Origin: JAABRE01 sp964413275
GTDB lineage: Bacteria; Cyanobacteriota; Cyanobacteriia; Cyanobacteriales; JAABRE01
DNA: 64,000 nt
Direction of reading: 5' to 3'
Assembly (NCBI GenBank): GCA_964413275.1
Contig: CAYPSO010000001.1
Span: 58,965 to 122,964, forward strand
This document shows, piece after piece, positions 52,964 through 60,549 of this stretch. Under the pieces are notes generated by a model. That model saw nothing but the letters and a program-made list of their open reading frames with translations. It did no database searches and was not told where the DNA came from. Positions within the stretch are counted from its first letter, which is position 1. Every line of letters starts with the position of its first letter. The translations under genes and the position numbers were made by a program.

Positions 52964-54418
52964 CTAACGAGAATTATTTTGAATTATGGGTTTAGAATTC
53001 ACACCTTTTTTTCGTTCATATCCTGAGTTATTCTTGGAGCGATTACTACTATTACTACCATATTTACGACTGGTTTTAGGTTTAGGGGTAACACCTTGAG
53101 GCACTTCCCAATCAGTTTGCATCCATTGAGGACAATCTTTGTCATAGAGCATTTGTAAAGCAGCAGCAGCGATTGCCAAAGGTTCGTATTCTTCGCTTAA
53201 CTCCCGAACCATCGGTAAAAACGAGGCCATACGTTCACCGGCCAAACTTTCCTTAACCTGAGTTTGTAATTTAGATAATCTTTTTGCTTCAACTTGGGTG
53301 CGATTAGGTATTTTACAAACTTCTAATTTTTGACTGACGCGGCGTTCAATTTGATTTAACAATCGTCTGTCAATTGGTTCAACCAAAGATATAGCTACTC
53401 CAGTTTTACCGGCACGCCCAGTACGTCCAATACGGTGAATATAGGTTTCGGCATTATCAGGAAGATCGAAATTGATAACATGGCTTAAATTTTCTACATC
53501 TAAACCTCTAGCTGCAATATCAGTAGCTACTACCAAATTAATCTTGCCTTGGCGGAAACGCTGTACTAATCTTTCCCGTTGAATTTGGCTGAGATTACCG
53601 TGATATTCATCTACATTTTGTCCTGATTCCTGTAATAGACTGGTCAGTTCACTAGCAGTTTTTTTAGTACGAACAAAAATAATAGCAGTTTCTGGATTTT
53701 CCATTTCTAAAATGGGTTGTAATGCTTTATTTTTTGACCAACCTCTGGGGACCATGTAAACTTGTTGTTCAATTTTAGAAGGAGCAGCTTTTGGTTGTTC
53801 TACAGCAATTGTCACAGGAGAGTTCATAAACTGATTAATTAATCGTTTAATCTCCCTGGGCATAGTTGCTGAAAAACAGGCTGTTTGGCGATTCTTAGGA
53901 GTTTTTTCGAGGATTTTAATGACATCATCAATAAATCCCATACTCAACATTTCATCGGCTTCATCTAAAACAGCCCAAGTTATATTATCTAAATGCAACT
54001 TTTTCCGTTCTAATAAATCAATGATACGCCCTGGTGTACCTACTACTACATGAACGCCTCTTTCTAAACTACGAATTTGGCGATCTATAGATTGACCACC
54101 ATAAACTGTAAGAGTTCTTAATTTACGTTCCCAAGTAAAATCTTCAATAGCCTGAGCCACCTGTTGAGCTAATTCCCTTGTCGGGGCTAAAATCAAAGCC
54201 TGCACTGCTTTATTTTCTACATCAATATTCTCTAACATTGGTAAGGAATAAGCTGCGGTTTTTCCAGTACCAGTTTGAGATTGACCTACAATATCTTTTC
54301 CTGCTAATAATTCAGGAATTGCCTGTATTTGTATAGCTGTAGGTTCTACAAATCCTAACTGTTCTAACTGTTGTACTCGACTAGCTGATAATCCTAAACT
54401 TTCAAAAGAAGTAGTCAT
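52964..54418 (-). CDS. crhR: DEAD-box RNA helicase, CrhR-type
   Basis: 484 residues. Full set of DEAD-box motifs: FVEPTAIQIQAIP (Q), SQTGTGKTA (I), PTRELAQQ (Ia), TPGRIIDLL (Ib), LDEADEM (II), SATMP (III), IIFVRTKK (IV), ARGLDVE (V), and HRIGRTGRAG (VI). After the helicase core there is a short conserved tail (MASFLPMVRELSEEYEPLAIAAAALQMLYD) and a basic Ser/Asn/Lys-rich end. CrhR of Synechocystis is a cold- and redox-responsive RNA helicase encoded after rimO; the same gene order is seen here. Confidence 0.92.
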   Translation of the reverse strand: MTTSFESLGLSASRVQQLEQLGFVEPTAIQIQAIPELLAGKDIVGQSQTGTGKTAAYSLPMLENIDVENKAVQALILAPTRELAQQVAQAIEDFTWERKLRTLTVYGGQSIDRQIRSLERGVHVVVGTPGRIIDLLERKKLHLDNITWAVLDEADEMLSMGFIDDVIKILEKTPKNRQTACFSATMPREIKRLINQFMNSPVTIAVEQPKAAPSKIEQQVYMVPRGWSKNKALQPILEMENPETAIIFVRTKKTASELTSLLQESGQNVDEYHGNLSQIQRERLVQRFRQGKINLVVATDIAARGLDVENLSHVINFDLPDNAETYIHRIGRTGRAGKTGVAISLVEPIDRRLLNQIERRVSQKLEVCKIPNRTQVEAKRLSKLQTQVKESLAGERMASFLPMVRELSEEYEPLAIAAAALQMLYDKDCPQWMQTDWEVPQGVTPKPKTSRKYGSNSSNRSKNNSGYERKKGVNSKPIIQNNSR

Positions 54419-54569
54419 AACTTATTTTTTCTATCCGTTTTCTGTTGTGTTATCTTCAAATTTGTCGCCTATGGGCGACATTTTTTCCTAAAAAATCTTT
54501 AACCGGTAATCAGTTTTAACTGTAATCTCCACCAGTTAATTAACTTTTAGAAATCTTGGAGCTTTATTT
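54419..54569 (-). promoter_or_regulatory. rimO-crhR intergenic leader
   Basis: This gap holds an inverted pair GTCGCC-TATG-GGCGAC (about 54463-54479) that can form a strong six-base hairpin, followed on the minus-strand side by AT-rich sequence before the crhR start. In Synechocystis the message is processed between the two genes, so this region may act in processing or cold control. That is inference by analogy. Confidence 0.4.
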
Positions 54570-55895
54570 TTAACGATCCGGGTTATTTACCACCCCATAA
54601 AGATCGTAAACATCAGCATCAGTGATTTGCACTGAAACCATTGCTCCTAAAGCTGCTTCTCCTTGCACATACACCAATCCATCAACTTCGGGCGCAAAAC
54701 GAGCAGATCTGCCCACAAATTGACCAGTTGCTGGATTTTCTTGTTCTACCAGTACATCAAATATTTTCCCCACACAAGCTTGATTTTTGTTGGCTGCAAT
54801 GGGTTGTTGTACTTTCATCAGAGCATTCCTGCGATCTTGTTTAACTTCTTCAGGAATTTGATTTGGCAAGTTGTAAGATGGAGTTTCTTCTTCCGGTGAG
54901 AAAGTAAATACCCCAACATGATCGAATTGGTGACGCTGAACAAATTGCTGTAAATGGGCAAAATGAGCGTCTGTCTCACCGGGGAAACCAACAATAAAGG
55001 TGGTTCTTAATACCGCTTCTGGTATAGCCTTCTTAATTTTTTCGATGATACCGTCATTAACCTGTCCTTGCCAAGGGCGATTCATCGATTTAAGAATTTC
55101 TGGGTGAGAATGTTGTAGCGGCAAATCCAGATATGGCAAAACGTTTGGCGTTTCTTGGATTGCGGCAATTACATCAGTGGTTATTCCTGTGGGATAAGCA
55201 TAATGAATGCGAATCCAAGGTACATCTACCTTCCCTAATTCCCGTAATAATTTAGCTAATTGAGGTTTACCATATATGTCTAAACCATAATTAGTGCTAA
55301 TTTGGGAAATTAGGATTAGTTCTTGTACTCCTTGGGCTGCTAGTTGTTTTGCTTCAGCCACAATCGACTCCATAGAGCGAGAGCGCTGTTTACCTCGTAA
55401 ATGGGGAATAATGCAAAAAGAACAGCTATAGTCACAGCCTTCGGCAATACGTAAATAGGCTACTCCTTCGGTAGTTGTTCGATAGCGGGGGGTATTTTCA
55501 TCAGCGATGTAAGTAGGTTGAGGGGAGATTTCTTTAACTTTTTCTCCTGTTTCTACTCTCTCGATGACATTGACTATTTTTTGATAGTCTCCCGTACCCA
55601 CTAAAGCAACTGCTTCGGGTAATTCTTCCATGAGTTGCTCTTGGAAGTGTTGAGCCATGCAGCCAGAGATAATAATTTTCTTATTAGCTTCCGCTAGTTC
55701 AACCAGTGTTTTAACTGATTCTTCCCTAGCCGCCTGAATAAAACTACAAGTATTTACTATAACATAATCTGCTAATTCTTCGTTAGAATCAACCTGATAG
55801 CCTGCTTCAGTGAGCAAACCTAACATATGTTCAGAGTCTATGCGATTTTTTTCGCAACCTAAATGAGAAATTGCAATTGTTGGCTTATTGCCCAT
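54570..55895 (-). CDS. rimO: Ribosomal protein S12 methylthiotransferase RimO
   Basis: 441 residues. A radical-SAM enzyme that methylthiolates an aspartate of ribosomal protein S12. N-terminal methylthiotransferase domain cysteines are seen in SHLGCEKNRIDSE, IVNTCSFIQ and ISGCMAQ; the radical-SAM cluster is CDYSCSFCIIPHLRGKQRSR. GFPGETDAHF and a C-terminal TRAM domain complete it. It lies 151 bases upstream of crhR on the same strand, the order known from Synechocystis, where the two are transcribed together. Confidence 0.95.
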   Translation of the reverse strand: MGNKPTIAISHLGCEKNRIDSEHMLGLLTEAGYQVDSNEELADYVIVNTCSFIQAAREESVKTLVELAEANKKIIISGCMAQHFQEQLMEELPEAVALVGTGDYQKIVNVIERVETGEKVKEISPQPTYIADENTPRYRTTTEGVAYLRIAEGCDYSCSFCIIPHLRGKQRSRSMESIVAEAKQLAAQGVQELILISQISTNYGLDIYGKPQLAKLLRELGKVDVPWIRIHYAYPTGITTDVIAAIQETPNVLPYLDLPLQHSHPEILKSMNRPWQGQVNDGIIEKIKKAIPEAVLRTTFIVGFPGETDAHFAHLQQFVQRHQFDHVGVFTFSPEEETPSYNLPNQIPEEVKQDRRNALMKVQQPIAANKNQACVGKIFDVLVEQENPATGQFVGRSARFAPEVDGLVYVQGEAALGAMVSVQITDADVYDLYGVVNNPDR

Positions 55896-56300
55896 GCCTT
55901 ATCTAATTATACTGGCGTGTTGAGAGTCAGTTTTGGCTCCCTCTTGTAAAGTTATTTTAACTTATATTGTCTTTTTAGCAATGGATCTGCTAAAAAAAGT
56001 TTTTCTAAAGTTTTTTCTTTACAGATACAAACTTGCCGAGCGCAACTCGATCGCCTATTAGTAGAGTCTTTTATCGGTTTTAGTACCAACTTAGGTTATG
56101 TTTTATGAGAAATTTCTCATGATTTTCTCATGGGAAATTCATGGTTACTTTTCATACTGGAACTTGATTAACCTTTTGTTAAACACTTATTAAAGAATAG
56201 ATAAAGTTTAATTACCAGTATATAAGGAACAATTATGTCAAATTTACAATACTCAACCTGTCATAGTAACACCAAAACAATTCCTTTTCCTAAACCTGTT
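55896..56300. other. Intergenic region with TTTCTCATG repeats
   Basis: No intact gene is seen. A palindrome ATGAGAAATTTCTCAT (56105-56120) is followed by further TTCTCATG copies, and GCAACTCGATCGCC is a HIP-like remnant. The stretch leads into the decayed genes after 56300. Confidence 0.45.
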
Positions 56301-56307
56301 GCCTGTT

Positions 56308-56478
56308 GCCTTGAAGAAGAAATGTTTGTACTCCAAATACTATCCTGAATTTTCTCTTTTTAAGACTGCCATTACCACTTGTATTGAATCCGCTAATGGA
56401 AAGTACAAGCAAGAATTAGATTCTTTGCTCACCTTACGATTTCAAACTTTTAATAAAGCTCAGATTATGACCATCTGA
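56308..56478 (+). pseudogene. C-terminal relic of an insertion-sequence transposase
   Basis: The plus-strand frame ending at the TGA near 56478 reads KCLYSKYYPEFSLFKTAITT and then ESANGKYKQELDSLLTLRFQ, closing TFNKAQIMTI. This closing shape (a short helix, SLLTLRFQ, and KAQIM at the very end) is like the C-terminus of DDE transposases of the IS630 sort in cyanobacteria. Upstream the frame is broken and no catalytic residues remain. The family assignment is by pattern only. Confidence 0.5.
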
Positions 56479-56486
56479 AGTATAGT

Positions 56487-56917
56487 AGTGATGCCAGTCG
56501 CCTTCAAGAAATTTTGCTGACCGCTACTTTACCTTTAGTGGTAAGCGTTTTAACCCTATTGGGGACAGTGGGGGCAATGTTTTGGATCGATCGCAATTTA
56601 ACCTTGCTTTCTTTGGTGACGCTTCCTTTTTTTGCTTTTGCTGCTAACCGTGTCAACGTATTGCGATCGCACGAGCAGCGATTCGTCGCACTCCAATTTT
56701 AATTTTAGATGAACCGACAACGGGGTTAGATCGAGAAAATGAACAGGCGGTGATTGAAGCTTTACAAAGATTAGCCCAAAAACGCACCACTTTTTTAATT
56801 ACCCACGATCTTTCTTTAGCCACCCAAGCAGATGCCATTATTTATGTGGAAAAGGGAGAGGTTTTAGAACAGGGAAATCACAGGGAATTAATCAAACAAA
56901 ATATAAGATTAAAATAA
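56487..56917 (+). pseudogene. Collapsed ABC exporter: membrane part joined to ATPase end out of frame
   Basis: The first part reads SDASRLQEILLTATLPLVVS and continues with two membrane spans (GTVGAMFWIDRNLTLLSLVT) as in the middle of an exporter's membrane domain. Around 56655-56662 the sequence jumps, in another frame, to QRIAIARAAIRRTPILILDE, that is the end of the ABC signature and Walker B, then the TGLDREN and THDLSL regions and the true C-terminus. Walker A and about 150 codons in between are missing. So an internal deletion plus a 5' truncation has destroyed the gene. Confidence 0.85.
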
Positions 56918-56929
56918 TTACGATTATTC

Positions 56930-56943
56930 ATTTGCCCACCCTA
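56930..56943. repeat. ATTTGCCCACCCTA repeat arm (left of kinase remnant)
   Basis: This is the inverse of TAAGGTGGGCAAAT at 57661-57674, so the two arms bracket the truncated kinase-fold gene. The GGTGGGCAAATTGCCCACC type is a dispersed palindrome in cyanobacterial genomes. Confidence 0.6.
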
Positions 56944-56993
56944 AAAAAGAATGTAATTATTTTTTTTACTATTAATAGAATTTTCAAAATACA

Positions 56994-57656
56994 ATGAGTT
57001 GCCAAATTATCAATCCATTTAATATTTTTAACGATGCGAAAATGCCCTTTTTAAAAGAGGCTATTTCTCCTGATAAAGTGGAATATTATTTTCAACACAA
57101 TATTCCTTTAATTACTGATAATTATCAAGTTGTTCAAATTAAAGTTATCCGTTATAAACCCCAAAGACGCTGTTTAATTAAATATACCTTTCAAGATAAA
57201 AATTTAATTATTTTAATCGGTAAAGTTCGAGCAAAAGGAACAGATATAAAAAGTTATTCTCTCCAAAAAGAACTTTGGCATAATGGATTTAACGATAATA
57301 GTTTTGATAAAATTTCCGTTCCTGAACCTATAGGAATTATTTCTCAGTGGCAAATGTGGATACAAAAAAAAGTATCAGGAGATATATTAACTTCTTTATT
57401 AGGAAGTGATCGAGGAATTGATTTATCTCAAAAAGTTGCCTATGTTGCCCATAAGCTTCATCAAACTAAGATTAATCCCTCTCGTCGCCATACAATCATA
57501 GAAGAATTACAAATTTTACATCAAAAATTACCTTTAGTTCTTGAATATTATCCCCATTGGCAAACTCGCATTAAATTGCTTTTAAAAAAATGCGATCACG
57601 AAGTGGCGCGGGAACGCGATCGCTTAGGTAAAAATATGGTTAAAAATAAATTATGA
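56994..57656 (+). CDS. Truncated phosphotransferase (APH/choline kinase fold)
   Basis: 220 residues. It has the N-lobe style of the aminoglycoside-phosphotransferase family: YKPQRRCLIKYTFQD holds the probable ATP-lysine, KISVPEPIGIISQWQMWIQKKVSGDIL the hinge, and VAYVAHKLHQTKI the first C-lobe helix. The protein stops just before the HGDxxxxN catalytic loop and DxD metal site should appear. The last residues (ARERDRLGKNMVKNKL) are encoded by a HIP1-containing segment and look foreign to the family. So it is probably inactive. It follows the ABC exporter relic, and both may come from one former operon. Confidence 0.65.
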   Translation: MSCQIINPFNIFNDAKMPFLKEAISPDKVEYYFQHNIPLITDNYQVVQIKVIRYKPQRRCLIKYTFQDKNLIILIGKVRAKGTDIKSYSLQKELWHNGFNDNSFDKISVPEPIGIISQWQMWIQKKVSGDILTSLLGSDRGIDLSQKVAYVAHKLHQTKINPSRRHTIIEELQILHQKLPLVLEYYPHWQTRIKLLLKKCDHEVARERDRLGKNMVKNKL

Positions 57657-57659
57657 GGT

Positions 57660-57726
57660 GTAAGGTGGGCAAATATTTTTAGATTTTGTTTGACGATAAT
57701 TATGATTAATAATTTGCCCACCTTAC
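57660..57726. repeat. 15-bp perfect inverted repeat with 37-base spacer
   Basis: GTAAGGTGGGCAAAT (57660-57674) and ATTTGCCCACCTTAC (57712-57726) are exact complements. With the arm at 56930-56943 this makes three related arms around the truncated kinase gene. It may be a miniature element or terminator-like hairpin. No T-run follows. Confidence 0.75.
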
Positions 57727-57789
57727 CAATTTTATCCGTCGTTCATCGCTCCTAAAACTGCTGTAAAACAAATATAAATTCAATCATTA

Positions 57790-58281
57790 ATGTGGTTACA
57801 AGTAATTTTAATATTTCTATTAATAAGTCAAGATTTAATTAGGGCTTTTCCTATTAATACTATTCAAGTAAATAAAGCCCCAAAAGATTTTATTTTGCCA
57901 ATTACTGATGTTTATAAACTTTATGATATTAATTCAAATAGTTGGGAATTTCAAAGTTTAAAGAGTTTGAATAATCGTTATCAATGTTTAGATGAATCAG
58001 ATAATTCTTTAAAAGAATCCCATGAAGTTATTACTCGTTATCAATTTACTATTTTATTAAATCAATGTTTTCATAATTTTGAACAAAAATTTAAATCAGT
58101 AACTTCACAAGATTTGGCAATAATTCAGCGATTACAACGTGATTTTAATCTAGAATTTACTGAAATTAAAACTAATGAAATATCTATTACTCCCGGATTT
58201 TTTGTTATTACTAATCCCGAACATAATAGCAACAACAATTCGATTTGGATAGGCACGATTCGGACAACTTTTCAATTTTAG
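57790..58281 (+). CDS. Small exported protein like the N-terminus of cyanobacterial SLH porins
   Basis: 163 residues with a signal peptide (LQVILIFLLISQDLIRAFP). The region ITDVYKLYDINSNSWEFQSL then YQCLDESDN and ITRYQFTILLNQCF aligns with the SLH domain (DVxPTDWAFQAL, YGCIAGYPDG, LTRYEFAAGLNACL) at the front of cyanobacterial iron-uptake porins. DLAIIQRLQRDFNLEFTEIK matches the following coiled coil. In porins a ~400-residue beta-barrel should follow; here only ITPGFFVITNP and a short TTFQF end remain. It is either a decayed porin gene or a small paralogue. Its place within a decayed region favours decay. Confidence 0.65.
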   Translation: MWLQVILIFLLISQDLIRAFPINTIQVNKAPKDFILPITDVYKLYDINSNSWEFQSLKSLNNRYQCLDESDNSLKESHEVITRYQFTILLNQCFHNFEQKFKSVTSQDLAIIQRLQRDFNLEFTEIKTNEISITPGFFVITNPEHNSNNNSIWIGTIRTTFQF

Positions 58282-58342
58282 AAAAAACTTGGTATTATTT
58301 TTCTGAATTAGTATATTTTTAGGTAAAAAAACCTAAGTTTGA

Positions 58343-58361
58343 ATAAATTATAGTTTCGTCG
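58343..58361. repeat. GTTTCGTC(A/G)AACTCAGATT repeat
   Basis: This short sequence recurs nearly exactly at 47551-47570. Both stand in long gene-free gaps. It probably is part of a dispersed element. Confidence 0.45.
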
Positions 58362-58380
58362 AACTCAGATTTTAAAAAGT

Positions 58381-58438
58381 GGTGTTGCTGATTTGAGATA
58401 TGATGTTTATTTTCATACCTTGATTCAGCAACACACCA
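58381..58438. terminator. Long imperfect hairpin between convergent genes
   Basis: GTGTTGCTGA pairs with TCAGCAACAC (58382-58391 with 58425-58434). Inner TTGAGATATGA and TCATACCTTGA extend the stem with mismatches. It lies between two convergent genes and may terminate both. Its size and near-symmetry also fit a miniature repeat element. Confidence 0.5.
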
Positions 58439-58442
58439 ATTA

Positions 58443-60278
58443 TTAAGGAGCAGAGACTCCCAATAATTCTAAATCGAAAATTAATGTTGCATTAGGAGGA
58501 ATAGGAGGATTAGCATTTGGTCTTCCTGCGGAGCCATAGGCCAAATTACCAGGAATAAACAGAATACGACGGCCTTCTACTTGCATGGTTTCTAAACCTT
58601 CTTGAAAACCAGCAATTACCCCATTAATGGAAAATGTAGCGGGAGTACCTCTGTCACGAGAACTGTCAAATACTTTACCATCTGTAAAAGTACCTGTATA
58701 ATCTACTCTCACATTATCATTTTCAGCAGAACTTGGTGATTCACCAGTACCAACCTCAATATCTAGGTAACTTATATTTCGTTGATCGGAATAAGTTTCT
58801 GTAGTCAAAAGAACACCAAGATTACTATTTTCAGTAGTCACATTACCTGCTAAATCAGTGACGGTAATAGTTAAATCAGGGAAGGTATTTTCTAATCCTT
58901 GTAGAGCTAATTCTTCACTAAATCTCCCATTCTCTTCAACGTTAATTGTTATGGGATCGCTATTATTTAATTGATAATTAACACTATCTAAATTATTATC
59001 GCCAATATTACCAGTTAAGTTTGATATGCCCCATTGTAATTCACTTGCTAAATAAACTGTATCAGGGTCAATTGGACTATTGTCACTATTCAAATCAGGA
59101 GCAAAAACACTTAAGAGCGGATTAGTAACATTTAAAGTTGGTGCAATAGTATCAAAGGTAAAACTAACCGTAAAAGTTTCAATAACACTACCACTATTAT
59201 TAGTGCCAATTAATTCTAAAGTATATTGACCATCGATTAATTCACCACTATTGATTTCAGCTAGTTTTGTTGTATCTAAACTAAAGCTACCATCATTTAA
59301 ACTTGATAAAATATCTACAGGAGTTTTCTCGTTTAAGCGGGCTTGAAATACACTTATATTATTACTATTGGCAATAGTACCGCTAATACTTGCATCGGAA
59401 GTAATAGTATCTGTGTTACTTGTGCCTGTATCATTAGCTAAAGTTGCAGTAATATTTGGTGTAGTAGTATCAAGGGTAAAATTAATATTAAATGCTTGGG
59501 AATTATTACCAGTACTATCGGTAGCAGTTAATTCTAAGTTATATTCTCCATCGATTAATTCACTTCCGTTGATTAGAGCTAATGTGGCTGTATCTAAAGT
59601 AAAAGTTCCCTCATTATTTAAACTTGATAAAATATCAACAGCTTGATTGTTATTTAAACTTGCTTGAAATTCTGTAATAGTAACATTAAGATTTTCTACA
59701 ATATTACCTCTAATACTTGGGTCAGAAGTAAGATTATCTTCAGCACTTACTCCCGTATCATTAGCTAAGTTTGCTGTTATTTGTGGTGTATTAAAAATAA
59801 AATCATCTTCGGTTAATTGTTCTAAATTAACTCCTAATAAAATTGCTAAATCTTGTTCTCCTATTCTAATTAAAGTCCCTGTTTGTTGGTCAACTAATGT
59901 TAAATCATCTAATTGATTAACTCCAGTCACATTATCAACAATAATTTTATCAATACCACTAGAAAAATCAATGATAGTGCTATTATTCTCTGGAATAACA
60001 CCATCAGCAACTAACCAAAATTGATCCCTACCTGCACCACCAATAAGAATATTATTACCATTACCTGTAAATAATTTATCGTCACCATCACCTGCGAAAA
60101 CATAATCATTAACCTTAGCAATTATGACATCGTTGCCACTACCTGCATAAATTCTATTATTACCGTTACTATTGGTAGCATCAATTAAATCATTACCAGC
60201 AGAAGCAAATACTAAATTATTAGTATTCGGTGAAAGGGTATCCCCATTAGTCGAGCCAAAAATAGTTAAATCTGTCAT
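58443..60278 (-). CDS. RTX-like, Ig-like and FKBP-type prolyl isomerase fusion
   Basis: 611 residues from the ATG at 60278; the frame reaches a TTG 33 bases upstream. Residues 1-120 carry calcium-binding RTX-like nonapeptides (GNDLIDATNSNG, GSGNDVIIAKV, GDGDDKLFTGNGNNILIGGAGRD), as in proteins leaving by type I secretion. Two or three bacterial Ig-like repeats follow (TDSTGNNSQAFNINFTLDTT and similar). The last ~110 residues are a complete FKBP domain (VRVDYTGTFTDGKVFDSS, GVIAGFQEGLETMQVEGRR, IPGNLAYG, FDLELLGV). No signal peptide is seen. It probably is exported and acts on the surface or outside. A prolyl isomerase at the end of an adhesin-like protein is unusual. Confidence 0.85.
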   Translation of the reverse strand: MTDLTIFGSTNGDTLSPNTNNLVFASAGNDLIDATNSNGNNRIYAGSGNDVIIAKVNDYVFAGDGDDKLFTGNGNNILIGGAGRDQFWLVADGVIPENNSTIIDFSSGIDKIIVDNVTGVNQLDDLTLVDQQTGTLIRIGEQDLAILLGVNLEQLTEDDFIFNTPQITANLANDTGVSAEDNLTSDPSIRGNIVENLNVTITEFQASLNNNQAVDILSSLNNEGTFTLDTATLALINGSELIDGEYNLELTATDSTGNNSQAFNINFTLDTTTPNITATLANDTGTSNTDTITSDASISGTIANSNNISVFQARLNEKTPVDILSSLNDGSFSLDTTKLAEINSGELIDGQYTLELIGTNNSGSVIETFTVSFTFDTIAPTLNVTNPLLSVFAPDLNSDNSPIDPDTVYLASELQWGISNLTGNIGDNNLDSVNYQLNNSDPITINVEENGRFSEELALQGLENTFPDLTITVTDLAGNVTTENSNLGVLLTTETYSDQRNISYLDIEVGTGESPSSAENDNVRVDYTGTFTDGKVFDSSRDRGTPATFSINGVIAGFQEGLETMQVEGRRILFIPGNLAYGSAGRPNANPPIPPNATLIFDLELLGVSAP

Positions 60279-60549
60279 GTTTATTAGGCTTAAAAAAATA
60301 TTACTTACCAATGTTACAGTTTAACGAAATTTCGTCAGAATTCTCCATCTCTGTTTTGGGTTTACCGTGTAGTTTTGGTTGATTAGCTTTGACTTTTGCT
60401 AAATAATCATTGCCTGATTGAATAATTGTGGATAGAGTTGGTACAGAATTATATTTGTGGTAATAAACTTATTGTTTAAATCACAAACTCTTTGATACTC
60501 TATAAATTAGCAATCTTGATTTCAAGGTGATGAAAAAAGGACTAGAAAT

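Noticed and set aside
54641..54899. Two plus-strand frames inside rimO
   Set aside because: Antisense to the TRAM end of rimO, with no supportive features.
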